64,000 nucleotides of DNA from Saccharum officinarum (GCA_020631735.1 CM036160.1:5936407-6000406), one strand, 5' to 3'; counted from the stretch's first letter, positions 47,034 to 58,623 are shown. Notes: generated by a model not told the origin, from the letters alone. Numbers and translations: made by a program.

Positions 47034-47614
47034 TTGTGTGGATTGTTTACTTCAAGTATGGTTCTATCTTATCATAGTTGAACAATACATATCTATGTGC
47101 TTGAACCCAAGTCTTGTATTCTAAGGATACAGTGCACTTGCCACTCAAAGAAAACTTTGAACTTACACCATATAATATATATGCAGTAAATCTGTGTTAT
47201 TATGCAAGTAAAAAGTTCTCACATTTCTGGACAAAAGAAAATGAATCAACCTATCAAACTCAATTTCTTGAATCAAATTAACCTCCAATGTTTCTGGCGC
47301 CATGTTCATCTGAAAACAAGCCCTTGGTTGGTTCAGGGCATCTGAATACTTCGTCAGGGACTCACTCTAGTTCCTTTAGCTCATCAGCAGTAATATGCTC
47401 ACAAGTAGTAAACCTCAGATACTCTAGCAATAATCTATCTATGCTCTATGCATCATCAATTAATCAAGCCGAACTAGACAGTAACAATGCAATCTTTATC
47501 AGTCTATATATATGCTTCACGCATCACTACTGGACTGCTGGTTAGTGACACACTGTATGTAGTGCTGCATGCATGCTCAGCTGCTTACTGACAACGGCCT
47601 CCTCCTATATACAT

Positions 47615-47692
47615 CTGCTGCATCAGGAGGTGCACGAGAGCCAGCGCGCCGACGTGGCGAACAGCCTGGTATACGAGGCAAACCTAGGCTGA
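47615..47692 (+). pseudogene. Captured LOB-domain (LBD) fragment
   Basis: A 25-codon frame reads EVHESQRADVANSLVYEAN and then a stop. It matches the conserved C-terminal part of the LOB domain in plant LBD transcription factors (QRxDAxxSxVYEAN). It lies inside the inner CACTA, opposite in strand to the transposase, and is best explained as a transduplicated host exon piece. Confidence 0.6.
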
Positions 47693-47929
47693 GCATGGTA
47701 CATTAAGCAGCTGAGCATTAATTTTATCCATACATATAACAAAGCTTTGGTTTTTACTTTTTCATGGTACAGTAATTTTATTAAAATCCACAGGATACCA
47801 TCGTTAGCACTTAGCACATTCAGAACTTTCTACTTGTTCTTGCTTATAGGTAACTTACCCACTGGATGTTCTCCGGCTCAGGTTAGCAGTTCAATCTGGA
47901 CACAGCACTTTATCTCAGGTAACCACGTC

Positions 47930-48500
47930 ACGAACGTTGTGGAGGAGCTGCAGCTGGGCGTTGTGGAGGAGGGCACGGGAGCCTGCTCGTTGGCGTGCAG
48001 CTCCCAGATCTCCTCGTCCCAGCACTCCACTTCTCCTTGTGGATCCTGCACGCACGGCACGAGGTCAGCGAGCGAATTGGGAGAGCAGCTAGCAAGGAAT
48101 CGTCAATTGAACATGGGCACCACCAGATGTGTGTGTGACGGCGAATCTTGGAGGCGTCGGTGGCAAGTCCAGGTGGATGTGGATGGGTACGTGGTGCTAT
48201 CAGGGGCTGGGGTGGTGGAGCTGCGAGTGGTAGGGGCTGGAATGGGGGCGGCCGACGAGGTTAGGGTTCCGGCTGGCGGCGGCGGGCAGCGGCGCTGTGC
48301 AGGAGGGTGGGGCCGGGCACTGGCGTGGAGGGCGGACGGTGGCGCTGTGCAGGAGGGCAGCGGCGGCTGTGCAGGAGGGCAGCTTGCTGTGGGAGGCGGT
48401 GGCGGCGAGGCTTGACGTCGGAGGCGGCGGCATCGGGCTCACGCGCGGACTCGTGATGGGGATTTTCGTTTTGGTGCAGACTCGTGGGTGAGAGGCAGTA
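47930..48500 (-). promoter_or_regulatory. GC-rich block, probable 5' region of inner CACTA genes
   Basis: This CpG-rich segment lies at the right end of the inner element, upstream of the minus-strand transposase pieces. A short minus frame (CVQDPQGEVECWDEEIWEL near 48050) may be a first exon of unknown family. The plus-strand open frame of 222 residues is Gly/Ala-rich without motifs and is not called. Confidence 0.35.
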
Positions 48501-49259
48501 TATTGGGCCGGTGTTTTTTTTTCTTTCATTCCCTCCCAGACCGCGCGTGCTAAGGAAGGATTTGGCTCGCTACATGGCGTGAAAAGCCTTTTTCACTCCC
48601 GCGCATGCATTCTTTCGTGAAAAGATCTACAGACACACGGAGGGCACGGCCGTACACACCTTCGCCGACACTTGGATGGTTGGCCTAGTTAGGCTACACC
48701 GACACTTATTGTGTCTACGGATGTTTGCCGACAGTTTTAGTGTCGTAGAGCAACGCCGACAGTTTTAGTGTCACCATATATTACCATTGCCGACAGTTTA
48801 TATGACATTAAAAGGCTCTTACTATTGCCAACACATAATGTGTAGTTGAAACCATCCCTTTGCCAACACATAACTGTAGGCAATTGTGTGTCATGGTGTA
48901 GTGTGTGAGAGTATTTAAGTGCCCCTCATGAAAATGACTATCCCGCCATGAAATTGTCTTTTTTCATGAGAGTGATCATTTTCATGAGAGTCACTCCCAC
49001 CGCCACAAAATAAGGGTTGTTGGTTTTCGGTACAAAAATAAATTGCTTAAATACTAGAAATTGAAGAACATGAACAAAAGTTTTTTTCTTTTAATCTGCA
49101 TCGAAATTTTGTAACTAGTTTTTCTCCCCCATGCTAACTCCAAATGTGGTGATTCTTTTTCCTAAATGTTTCTAAAATCATGCTCTAACAATTTATGGCA
49201 TTTTTACTATTGTTATTTTTGTTATCTTTTCATGTGACTTTGTTCTATCAATTCAAAAT

Positions 49260-49720
49260 TTGAATTTCAAGAAATGGCAACTTCAAACAATATTGTGAAC
49301 AATGTTAGTACCAGTTTTTGGATGAAGAAATAACCAAAATAAAAGTTGTAGATCTTGGTGAGTTGTACAACTTTTATGTTCATTACTTTTTCAGCTGAAA
49401 TCATTTACTCTTTGAAAATGTTGTTTCAAATTGACATTTTTTAAAATTCAAATTTTGAATTGATAAAACAAAGTCACATGAAAAGATTACCAAAATAAAG
49501 GTTGTAGATCTAGAAAAGTTATAGAACTTTGTAGTTGACATTTTTTTATTTGAAATCATTTTGTCATGAAAAACTATGTTTGAAGTTTTCGTATTTTGAA
49601 ATTCAAATTTTAAATTGTTCAAACAAAGACGGATGGAGAAATGATCAAAACAAAAGATGTAGATCTCGATGATTTCTAAAACTTTGTAGTTAATGATTTT
49701 TTTATTTAAATTCATTTATA
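49260..49720. repeat. Degenerate internal repeats of the outer CACTA
   Basis: Units of roughly 120-150 bp contain gttgtagatct..gaactttgtagttga and aaattcaaattttgaatt. The same repeat type fills 56220-57000 in another CACTA-derived block. Confidence 0.65.
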
Positions 49721-50006
49721 GTTTAAAAATTATGTCTTATTCAATTTAGAGTTCATAATTTTTTTGGAAGAAAAAAGTGTGTAATTCAGCCCATTCAATG
49801 GTTTTTGGGCCGGCACTATGTGGCCTGATGTATTCCAGCTGTTGGATGGAGCGCTGATGAGTCTGAGCCGTTGGATCAAAAGCACATGTATATAAGCACC
49901 TCTTCAGCACCCTATCCCTTCAGCACCCGCCCGCACCGTTGCTCCCCACGCGCCGCAATCTCGTGACCGGAGGTCGCGACTCCGCCTTCCCCCGGCGCTC
50001 CTGCAA

Positions 50007-50230
50007 GGGCATGTTTAGTTCTCAAAATTTTTTGCAAAAAACTACGGTAGCATTTTCGTTTTTATTTGGTAATTAGTGTCTAATCATGAACTAAGTAGGC
50101 TTCAAAGATTCATCTCGTGATTTACAGCTAAACTGTGTAATTAGTTTTATTTTTTATCTATATTTAATGCTCCACGCAGATGTCAAAGATTTATGTTTTT
50201 TTGGAAAATTTTTGGGACTAAACAGGCCCC
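50007..50230. mobile_element. hAT-like MITE
   Basis: The ends ggcatgtttagttc and (inverted) ggcctgtttagtcc enclose about 220 bp, with the internal phrases gcttcaaagattcatctcg and tttagctgtaaatc typical of a very common grass MITE family. A clear 8-bp target duplication could not be confirmed. Confidence 0.65.
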
Positions 50231-50735
50231 AAGGTCCGAGCACTTCCCTGCCACCCGTCCGCGCCCCCTAGCCCCACCCACACCGCCTGGTCTCACGCCG
50301 TCTCTCCGCTACCTCGATGCCGCTGTGGCTCCCCAGCGCCGCCGACAGCAGGTCGCCGCCCCTCCGCGACTCCACGACGCCGCAGCTCCCCTGCGTCTCC
50401 CCCGGATCTCGTAGGGGCAGGAGGCGCTCCATCTAGTCCTCCACCACTCCAGGTGTGGCCATCTCCATCCCCATCCATCATCTCACATCCCCAAACCCTA
50501 GTTGGTGCATCAGCGGTCTGACGAGTTCACCCTACTCTTCCGCAGGGGCGCTGGCAAGGAGGCTGGATCTGGACGACAGGGACATGCATGAGCTCACACT
50601 ACTCTCATGCAAAGGAAGTTTGTCTCCCACGTCTGCCTCATCCAAAGCGTTTGGGTTCGTCTCCTTCAAGACTACAGAGGATGCACAGACTACATTGGAG
50701 GTGTTAGATGGAGTGGTATGTTCTATCTTCATCTA
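50231..50735 (+). pseudogene. Captured RRM-protein exons in the outer CACTA
   Basis: A GC-rich, exon-like lead (50231-50450) is followed, after the acceptor ttccgcag, by an exon at about 50547-50715. It reads LDLDDRDMHEL and then SSKAFGFVSFKTTEDAQTTL, before gtatgttc. KAFGFVSF is an RNP1 motif, and the spacing to LEVLDGV fits the end of an RRM. The element thus carries a piece of a host RNA-binding protein gene with introns. The parent family cannot be named, and only part of one RRM is present. Confidence 0.6.
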
Positions 50736-51055
50736 GGGCAATGTTGTTCAGTGCCCATTACATCTCTTTATTAGTATATATGTAAATGCCAACTGATGCA
50801 GTAGCATTGCTATGTGTGGCCTGTGGCTACTTCAAATTGAATCATCAAATTAGAACACACAAGGTAGCTAATGAATTTTTAGTGTGAAATAACGATGGGC
50901 TGGACTGGACAGTGCATAGCTGCTAATCGCACTTTCGTCCAAGTATCATGTGAATAAGTGAATTGTTATTTAGTTGAGTGTATACCTTCATTGTTCACTT
51001 ACTGGAGTCACCTTGCTCTTGCTGTACAGGTTGTAGCAGTGGTTAACATGGTTAT

Positions 51056-51159
51056 GGAATGGCAATGCAACGAGCAAAGGCAGCTTTAGGACAGGATTGC
51101 GCCTAAGGGAATGTCAATGCAGCGAGCAAAGGCAGCTTTAGGACAGGATTGCGCCTAAG
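51056..51159 (+). repeat. Tandem duplication, 52-bp period
   Basis: Units 51056-51107 and 51108-51159 differ at two positions. They lie downstream of the captured RRM exon. Confidence 0.9.
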
Positions 51160-52310
51160 TTACAGAAGATGTATTCTACCACAACCTGCTAAGAATCTGA
51201 ATCGAGGTTTCTTCAAAGTATATTGATTCTAGATTCTCCATATATCAGTTTTAATTTGGATGTATATCCTGGATCCATGTATGGCCTATTGTAGCTTAAT
51301 TCCTACTATAAGATGCAGCATTTAATTTTGTGCATATGAGGAAGAGTATGCATTAGAGCCAAACAGTTAAGCATATCATTTTGAGTAGCCTCTGTTTTCC
51401 TTTTAGGGAGTTATACGAAGTGAGTTCTAATTTGAACTCTGAATTTAGATCCTATTAACTATGTTTTATTGGGACTGGCTAGCATGGAATGGTTCAGATC
51501 TAAAGAGCTGCTGCCAGATGAGGTCTGGCCTAACCATAAGTAGGCTTTGAATTGGCAATGACACAAAATACATGATGCACTTGAGAAAGACAAATTTTTG
51601 TAATCTAACAAAGATATTTCTGGTTTAGATTAGATCATTGCCCTATTCATGTAGTTTAGTGAATTCATGTATTTTAGTTAAATGCAGTGTACTTTAATTT
51701 AATTGGAGATTGTATACATTGAAATCAAGCTGTAGATGAGCTGCTCTAATACATGTATCTGTAGATTACTTTAACTGTTAATAACACTACAGTTTACTTT
51801 GCTTGCTTCATTGGGTGGTGCTTGTGCTTGAAAGAAAGGAAGCTTCTTGCTGCTCCTTAGGGAAACATCTCGGTGTTTGAAGAAAAGAAATGTTACAGGT
51901 ATCTGTCCATTTTTCATAATACAAGTCATACGGTTGTATCTATGTGATCATTCTCGTGCCTTGGTTTCTTAATTCTCAGCAACTGTTACAGGTTGAAGGT
52001 CTTTGGAAAATTGCCTGGAATGAATTTGCAGCTGCCATCATGAACTGGAAGTTACATGTAGGTTTATGTGAATTAGTTGTTTATCCAAGGCATTGTTCTC
52101 AACTTCAGTGGATGCCTAGTGCTTGTGACTTAGTGTAGGTGTATGTTTGTACATGACATTATCCTTTTTAAAATTTAATGTAACAGTTGGGAATTACTCA
52201 TGGATGTGTTGGAATGAGATTTGGCTTTATATCTGTGCAATGGTAAATTGATATCTATTGTGGTGCATTTGGAATTTGGATTGAGATGTTCTGGCAGTTT
52301 CAAATCTGAC
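51160..52310. other. Body of outer CACTA without recognised gene
   Basis: AT-rich and intron-like. Several short phrases (such as ttgaaggtctttggaaaattgcctgg near 51990) look exonic, but no family is recognised. Confidence 0.35.
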
Positions 52311-52798
52311 GAAATGATTTTCATGACGGTTTCATTTTCTCACGAAATGGTTGTTTGTGATGGGTGCAGTAAATTATCATGACGGTTTGCTCTCAGGAAA
52401 ACATGTTTTCGTGATGGTTGAAATACATTTTCGTGGTGATGACTCCCTCTCATGAAAATACATTTTCATGGTGATGACCCCCTCATGAAAAACTATATTC
52501 CTATGAGTTTTGGAACCCTCACGAATTAATTTCATGACGGTGACCTCCACGAAATATCGCCATGAAAACATCCCTGCAAACCTGACGACACTGTATTTTT
52601 CATGGAGGTGACCCTCATGAAATTTCGCCACGAAAATAAACCGTGACAGCTAACCCTCATGAAAACTGTATTTTCCTGGCTTCAATACCGTGAGGACTAA
52701 TGCATGACAGTTGATCGTCACGAATCATTTTCATGAGGGTAAAACCGTATTTCGTGACGGTATTTCGACTCTCACGAAATCTCAGCTTTCTGGTAGTG

Positions 52799-53056
52799 AT
52801 GAGGTTGACCACCTCTGCAAAGTTGACCCATTGTTGGTAGCCGACCCAGATAAGATAGTTGACCTAGAGTTGGTAGCCGACTTGGGTCGGGGAGGCCTGG
52901 CCAATATGACACCCTTGGGTTGGGGATAACCAGTTGCCAGTCTGATAACCATGGGTTAGGGTGAACCAGTTGCCAATCTGACACCATTAGATGGGGAGAA
53001 CCGGCCAATCTGACACCTGATGCTGCTTAGGGAGGCCAGGCCAATCAAACACCCCA
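52799..53056 (+). repeat. RU copy 4, right part with GW exon
   Basis: It resumes exactly where 44030 stopped. It contains EVDHLCKVDPLLVADPDKI and GW repeats (LGWG, MG/TG types) with a stop after TPLGWG. It ends near 53056, where unrelated sequence begins. Confidence 0.75.
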
Positions 53057-53451
53057 CCATGTCGGGGTGGGGGAGGTGGCGCTCAGGAGTGTCTAGGGAG
53101 GCGACGTGTGGCAACATAGCAGGATGAGACGGGGCAGGCGGCTACAGTGCAAGGAGGTAGGGGTGGCAGACGGTGGCGGAGCTAGAAGAAGACGAAATGC
53201 ATGCAAACAGGCGTCCCACGCGGGGTGTAGTGCAAAACCTTAGTGCCACAGACCATGCTGCTGAGTTGCTACCATGTCGGCGCCAGGTCAGCCAGTAACT
53301 CAACCCGGGCCATGAAGCTGAGCACCGTGGGTCAGGATGCGGACCCTAGGTCCAAAAACATAATTAAGACGCCCAAGGGTCTAAATATGAATACTTTTCA
53401 GAAAACAGCTAACAAACAAAAAAAAAAACAGGTGACTAGTGACTAACCTTC
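53057..53451. other. Unassigned stretch
   Basis: A short GC-rich part (53060-53240), then mixed sequence with no gene or shared repeat recognised. Confidence 0.4.
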
Positions 53452-53572
53452 ACTACTACAGAAAACATTTATATTGGCTGAACTTTCTCGATTTTGTACG
53501 GGCGTTTTTACGAACCGCTAGTGTGAAAGGCCAGCGAACTCCATTGGCGTCCCTTAAAACTAGCCTGTGTAA
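53452..53572. mobile_element. Possible CACTA left end
   Basis: CACTACTACAGAAAAC at 53452 has the form of a CACTA terminus. It is followed by about 100 bp of non-host-like sequence before the gene fragment at 53575. No right end was found. Confidence 0.4.
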
Positions 53573-53599
53573 ATATGGGTTTTCTTATGGATGCCACCA

Positions 53600-53766
53600 G
53601 TATAAATTCATATGCTAAGCTGCCAATCACAGTTGTTTCACTGCTTCGTCGCAGGAAGGTGTTCAAACATGCCTACATAGAGGCCACACATCTGTTCAAC
53701 AAACACAAGCCTCAACTTGAAGGGAACCCGGTCTTGTTGGAGCGACCTAATAATAAGCTCCGATAG
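53600..53766 (+). pseudogene. Fragment of the Rx-N-like grass family, copy 1
   Basis: The frame reads LPITVVSLLRRRKVFKHAYI and then EATHLFNKHKPQ. This is the end of the N-terminal helical part of the same family as the genes at 57262 and 61519 (compare LPITDVSLLGRRRIIKSAYI). The rest of the gene is absent. Confidence 0.8.
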
Positions 53767-54600
53767 AAAATAATGGTTTGCTGCAAATATAATTTACAAA
53801 CATCCCATTCAAACATATTATTTTTATAATGTTATAATACACCTGCAAACTTGAATTATTATGATCATATTTCTGGTTCTCGTTGCAACAGAGGTGCACA
53901 AACTTAGTAGTATATAAAAATACTAATGGTGCAGTAGGTTGCTGAAAGAACACATGGTAACTCAAGTAAAACAATCCATTAGCATTTACAGTAATGATGA
54001 CAAAAGTGAAGGAACAAAATTAGACAAATAACGCAGCTTCATGTAAAGGAAGATGAAGTTTCTGCTATATTGTCATTCCTGTGGAAACCGAGTCATTGAG
54101 AAGGATGTAAACCATTTTATAGTTGTACTTACAAACGGAGGGGTTTATAAGAGTAAGCTCGCTAACTGATGACTTGTACTACTTTGTAAAGAGCTGATCA
54201 GACAAGAAACGAGAACTTTGTAGCTTCCGCCACATCAATTATAATAATTGCCAGATGACTACAATGTTCTTGCTCTTGTTCTTTTGTCGTGATTTGCTAT
54301 ACATCTGCATGCTATACGTCCTCTAATGCATTTATTGGCCTCCATTAGAGGACGCATTGGAGTCTTTATTACTCTGAAGAAAAATACGCTAATCTTCAGA
54401 GTGAACACTCTATTAAATGAACTGACGTGTTTATAAAAATTAATGAACTAGCTAGTGCCCACTAGTTTTTATGTACACACTTTGTAAAGAAACGCACTCC
54501 GGTTTTATGGGAGTTTCTTATATTTATCTTTTCTCTAGTGTATTTCTCCTGAAAATTTGAGTTACATCAGGCGTAATTTTTGTCCTTGTCTAAGCCAACT
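53767..54600. other. Intergenic, with two perfect hairpins
   Basis: AT-rich. Part of 53930-54160 resembles 55140-55430 (ggtaactc/ggtaactac, gaaggaacaa, taacgcagcttc, gtaaaccattt), as expected if the gene copies arose by tandem duplication with their flanks. Perfect inverted repeats lie at 54317-54354 and 54371-54402. Confidence 0.55.
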
Positions 54601-54890
54601 GAGCATAGCTCAGCTGGTTGGGTTCTTTGTGGTGGAACCTACCTATCCAGGTTCAAGTCCCTGACTTGATATGGGTGCACACATTTTTCTAGATTTATTC
54701 TAGGATTTAACGGTGCTATTCTTTCCGTGGTTGGCGATGTGCCTGTCGACAGCGAGGCGCCTGTGGTGACTTAGTCAATCTTGAGATATTGCCAATCCAA
54801 ATTAGTTCCTCGGAGGTGCTCATAGGGGTAGGGAGTGCGTGGGTTCGTAGGGGTGAGTGTCTATAACTGGGTCTCACAAAAAAAGAAAAA
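54601..54890 (+). mobile_element. tRNA-derived SINE
   Basis: The head looks like a tRNA gene, with A box (tagctcagctgg, 54606-54617) and B box (ggttcaagtcc, 54650-54660). The body phrases gacagcgaggcgcctgtgg and ggtgctcataggggtaggg recur in grass SINEs. The tail is A-rich (54877-54890). SINEs are transcribed by Pol III and copied by LINE machinery. No clear target duplication was seen. Confidence 0.85.
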
Positions 54891-55907
54891 TTATGAATTG
54901 TTAATTAATTGTCTTTGTGTCAAAATATATTAGATTTTGTCCGGTTTGAGTTTTTCTCTATTGGGTTCTTTTTGTTTTGGATCCAAAAATTGCAGATTAT
55001 GCCTGTAGAAATTACAAAGAACTAAAGCTGCAATTTTAACATAAAATATATGCAACAACCATCGCCTGAAAGAAAGCTAAAATTCAGGCACCTAATTTTT
55101 AGCAACTTATTTTCATGGATCAATAGCAAAATTACCAGCATTGCAATAGCACGGCAAAACCAAGAAATGGCTCATGTGAAATGGTGTCATCGAGGGAATA
55201 TAAATGACAAAATACAAACATTGACGCATGGTAACTACCGGAAAGTACGCCATTCCAGTATCAACAAAAGTGGACTATGAAGGAACAATAAGACAAAGTA
55301 ACGCAGCTTCGTGGACACCTGTACGAAGCATATACTATCCATATTTGCCATTCCTCGGCAAGGACAGGCCCTTGAAAAATAAGCACTGTGTAAACCATTT
55401 TCTAGTCGATATATAGCCCATCAGCTATATATATATAACTCGCACTTCCACGCAGTTCGTTAATTAACTCGATCTTCAGAATCCTCAAAAGAGCCACACC
55501 TTCCTCTAATCTGCTAGTGATTCCGGATGGCCTTCTATTCCTTCTATTTTCTGTTCGTGAAAGAAACCAACAACTAGCTATAGAGCTACTAGGTTATTCT
55601 GTGATCAGCAGATGGATCTTGCTTGAGGCTTACCTTAGTTTTTGTGCATTTTGTTCTTTTTTGTGATTGTTTTGTACAGTGCTTGTTCCTTTCTATATCA
55701 ATGAAGTTCGGCAGAGCTCCTGCCGACCGTTAAAAAAAAGAGATCTCTGCACCCTGCTGGAGCAACAGGAAATAAAAGTAAGGAAAAACTATATGCATAT
55801 ATTGCATCAATATAAACCCAATCGATCACTCGTTATTTTTTCTCTCTTGTGTGTGGTCATCAAATCAAATATATATGTTCCTATGTCTCCTCAGCAGGTA
55901 GAGTGAC
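54891..55907 (+). promoter_or_regulatory. Former upstream region of the copy-2 gene
   Basis: Nothing coding is seen. A TATA-like ctatatatatataac lies at about 55418-55432. The sequence before it resembles the flank of copy 1. The CACTA-derived block then separates this region from the coding start at 57262. Confidence 0.4.
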
Positions 55908-56269
55908 TGTACCCAGGCCTACAGGAGCCGGCTGCTTCGCCGAGGGCCCCAGGCTCTCGGCAAAGCCTCTAAGGTCCTCGGCAAAGCCTTTGCCGAGCGC
56001 AGCTCTCGGCAAAGTGCCCTCGGTGAAAATCCGATCGGCAAAGGCTTCTTTGCCGAGAGCTTTGCCGAGTGCCTGACGCTCGGCAAAGCACGAAATAAAA
56101 AAATGCGAAAAAAACCTGAAAAAAAATTTTAATCGGGGGAGGGGCCCACTGACCAGTGCCCGACTATGAAGTCGCGGCATTTTTCGGCATTTTTCACGCA
56201 AATTCAAATTCAAGTGAAAATTATACTAAACCAAGTGAAAATTGATTGTTTGAGGCCCTAAACAAATTC

Positions 56270-56800
56270 AAATTAAAAGGTTGTCAACTACAAAGTTTCA
56301 TAACTTTTCGAGCTCTACATTTTTCATATAGAAAGTTTTTCCATCCGAGGTTTTTTAGAAAATTCAAATTTTAAAATTTTGAATTTCAAACGTTATTTTG
56401 CATGACAAGATGAATTCAAATGAAAAAGTGGTCAACTACAATGTTTCATAACTTTTCAAGATCTACAAACTTCATTTAGTAAGTTTTTCCATCCGAGGTC
56501 TTTTGAAAAATTCAAATTTTAAAATTTTGAATTTCAAACGTAGTTTTGCATGACAAGATGAATTCAAATGAAAAAGTGGTCAACTACAATGTTTCATAAC
56601 TTTTTGAGATCTACAAACTTCATTTAGGAAGTTTTTTTTTCCATCCGAGGTCTTTTGAAAAATTCGAATTTTAAAATTTTGAATTTCAAACGTAGTTTTG
56701 CATGACAAGATGAATTCAAATTAAAAAGTGGTCAACTACAATGTTTCATAACCTTTCGAGATCTACAAACTTCATTTAGGAAGTTTTTCCATCCGAAATT
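56270..56800. repeat. Tandem repeats, about 150-bp period
   Basis: Three to four units contain gcatgacaagatgaattc (56400, 56548, 56700) and gtttcataacttt. This is the internal repeat of the CACTA-derived block. Confidence 0.85.
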
Positions 56801-56812
56801 ATGGTGCTAACA

Positions 56813-56888
56813 TTGTTCACAAATCTTATATATCTCTCTCTGGTAGTTTCATGAAACTACATGAGAGACATATAGATTTTGTGAACAA
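56813..56888. repeat. Imperfect inverted repeat, 38-bp arms
   Basis: The arms start ttgttcacaaatct and end agattttgtgaacaa. The centre tagtttcatgaaacta is perfectly palindromic. Confidence 0.85.
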
Positions 56889-57261
56889 CATAATTATTAC
56901 TTTGTCGAATGAAGAAATGACCAATATAAAGTTTGTAGATCATGAGAAGTTATGAAACTTTGTAGTTGAAAACTTTTTTATTTGAATTCGTTTAGGGCAC
57001 CAAAACGTGGTTTGAAAATTTGCTTTGCCGAGTGTTTTACTTTGGCACTCGGCAAAGAAGCCTTTGCCGAGTGTTTTTTTGGCACTCGGCAAAGAAACTT
57101 CTTTGCCGAGTGTTTTTTATTTGACACTCGGTAAAGCCTTCTTTGCCGAGTGCAGAGGCTTTGCCGAGTGGTTTTTATTTGGCTCTCGGCAAAGCCTTCT
57201 TTGCCGAGCGTCCGAAAAAGCCTCTGGCGCTCGGCAAAGAAGCGGATTCCGACACCCTCTC

Positions 57262-58623
57262 ATGGCGGAGATGGTGGCTTCAGCCCTTGTTTAGGAGGCC
57301 GTGAGCAATGGCGTCTCCTTTATGTTGGGCAAGCACAACGAGAAGAGTATGTCGCAAGGGCGCATCTAGGAGAGGCTGGAGATGGCAGTCAATGAACTTG
57401 AGCTTGCAGTTGAGAGGTCCGCAGAGCTGCCCATCACTGATGTCTCGCTACTTGGCCGCAGGAGGATAATCAAGAGTGCCTACATTGAGGCCATGGAACA
57501 GCTCGACAAGCACAAGCAACAGGCGGTGTCTGCACGCCAGCAACAGGTCGCACAAGGGGTAAAGCGTCCACGATGGATGCTTTGGGCTAAGGATGCACCT
57601 TCTGCTGCTGGATTGAGCATGGATGATGTTCGAAGATGTGAATGGTATGCAGATTGTGCTCGAAAGTTTGTGAGGGACGCTGAGTCTGGCTGTTCACTTC
57701 ATCACTACACCTTTTGCAACCCTATTGTCAGGCATCTCCTTGAAGGTAAAACTCTTGAGTATAATTTGGAGCAAGGAAACCTGCTACGACATTTCTTCAT
57801 CTGGCCCACATATTCTGATGAGCGTGGAGTAGAGGCAGTGCTAGGATACTGTTATGAGGATAGCACAATGGCTGAGAAATGTTTCACTCTGCTGTTGTTT
57901 CTAAGACTATCAGAAAGCACGGACATAGTTGGAGTTGCTACTAAAGGCTTGCAATTATTGACATCTGAATTCAAACTTGCGGCTGAATTTGCAATGGGAG
58001 AACTCACCCTGCTATGTAACTTACAAGACATTGCCCATTCATATGGGCCACCATGGGTGCCCATTCAAGAGCGGCATATCAGGTACACACAACGTTTCCG
58101 CCCAGACCCAGCATGTTGCAAAGGAAGTCGGCATAGACTTTGTGCTAACAACAACATCTCATCAGAGTTATCAGATATACTCCCAGAGCAAGTTATTGTT
58201 TGTGGCTTTCGGTGCTACTATGTACCAGCTTTAGAGCCCAGATCGTCGTGCATCTCATTTGATGTGCTGTGCAGAAGCAATAAGAGCAGAGGCAGTGGGA
58301 AGCCACCTCTGCTTCTAACAGCTGCCTTCCTGCCTCATAAAGCGACTGAGACGCAGGATAGTTATGCACTCGAAACTATCGGAGGAGACATCAAAGAGCA
58401 TAGAGATGCTAGCATACAGCAAGTGGCCGAGGCACTAGAATCAAACGCAATCAATTGTTTCTTCCGTCAGCCAGAGCTTACAAAGTACAGAATACATTGG
58501 TACTCTAAACATGGTAGTGCAAAGTTTACGGTGGAAAAGGCAAGCATGGAAACAGCAGGTGCGCCTAAAACCAAGAGGAGGTACAATACACGAGCAAGCA
58601 CAAGGAGAAGTCGCAGGAGGTAG
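57262..58623 (+). pseudogene. Rx-N-like grass family gene, copy 2, N terminus broken
   Basis: The family start is at 57262 (MAEMVASALV), but TAG at 57292-57294 and TAG at 57367-57369 break the first 40 codons. From the internal ATG at 57382 a frame of 413 residues is open to 58623. Its parts are: helical N-terminal region (ERSAELPITDVSLLGRRR); a mid segment YADCARKFVRDAESGCSLHH and RHLLEGKTLEYN; a conserved core RLSESTDIVGVATKGLQLL and ELTLLCNLQD; a divergent beta-rich part; and a basic tail (TRRSRRR), possibly nuclear. The family is expanded in grasses and often annotated as Rx N-terminal-like or DUF1719. That label is from memory and function is unknown. A poly(A) signal AATAAA lies at 58758. 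With its promoter displaced by the CACTA block it is probably a pseudogene, though translation from 57382 is conceivable. Confidence 0.75.

Larger units (their letters stand above)
55908..57250. mobile_element. CACTA-derived block (gccgagtg / ctcggcaaag type)
   Basis: Both flanks (55920-56095 and 57020-57245) are filled with ctcggcaaag and tttgccgagtg motifs in both orientations, the subterminal signature of a widespread grass CACTA group. The middle has AT-rich tandem units. Clear CACTA termini and a target duplication were not seen, so the ends may be lost. It lies within 20 bp of the ATG of the copy-2 gene. Confidence 0.7.

Noticed and set aside
47747..48415. 222-codon plus-strand ORF in the inner CACTA
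   Set aside because: The second half is low-complexity Gly/Ala from GC-rich DNA. There is no motif, and the orientation is opposite to the transposase genes.
49849..49880. CTGATGAGTC near gccgttgga, reminiscent of a hammerhead ribozyme core
   Set aside because: The required GAAAC core and matching stems are absent.
54601..54675. Possible tRNA gene (A and B boxes)
   Set aside because: The acceptor and anticodon stems do not pair properly, and the sequence continues into a SINE body with an A-rich tail.
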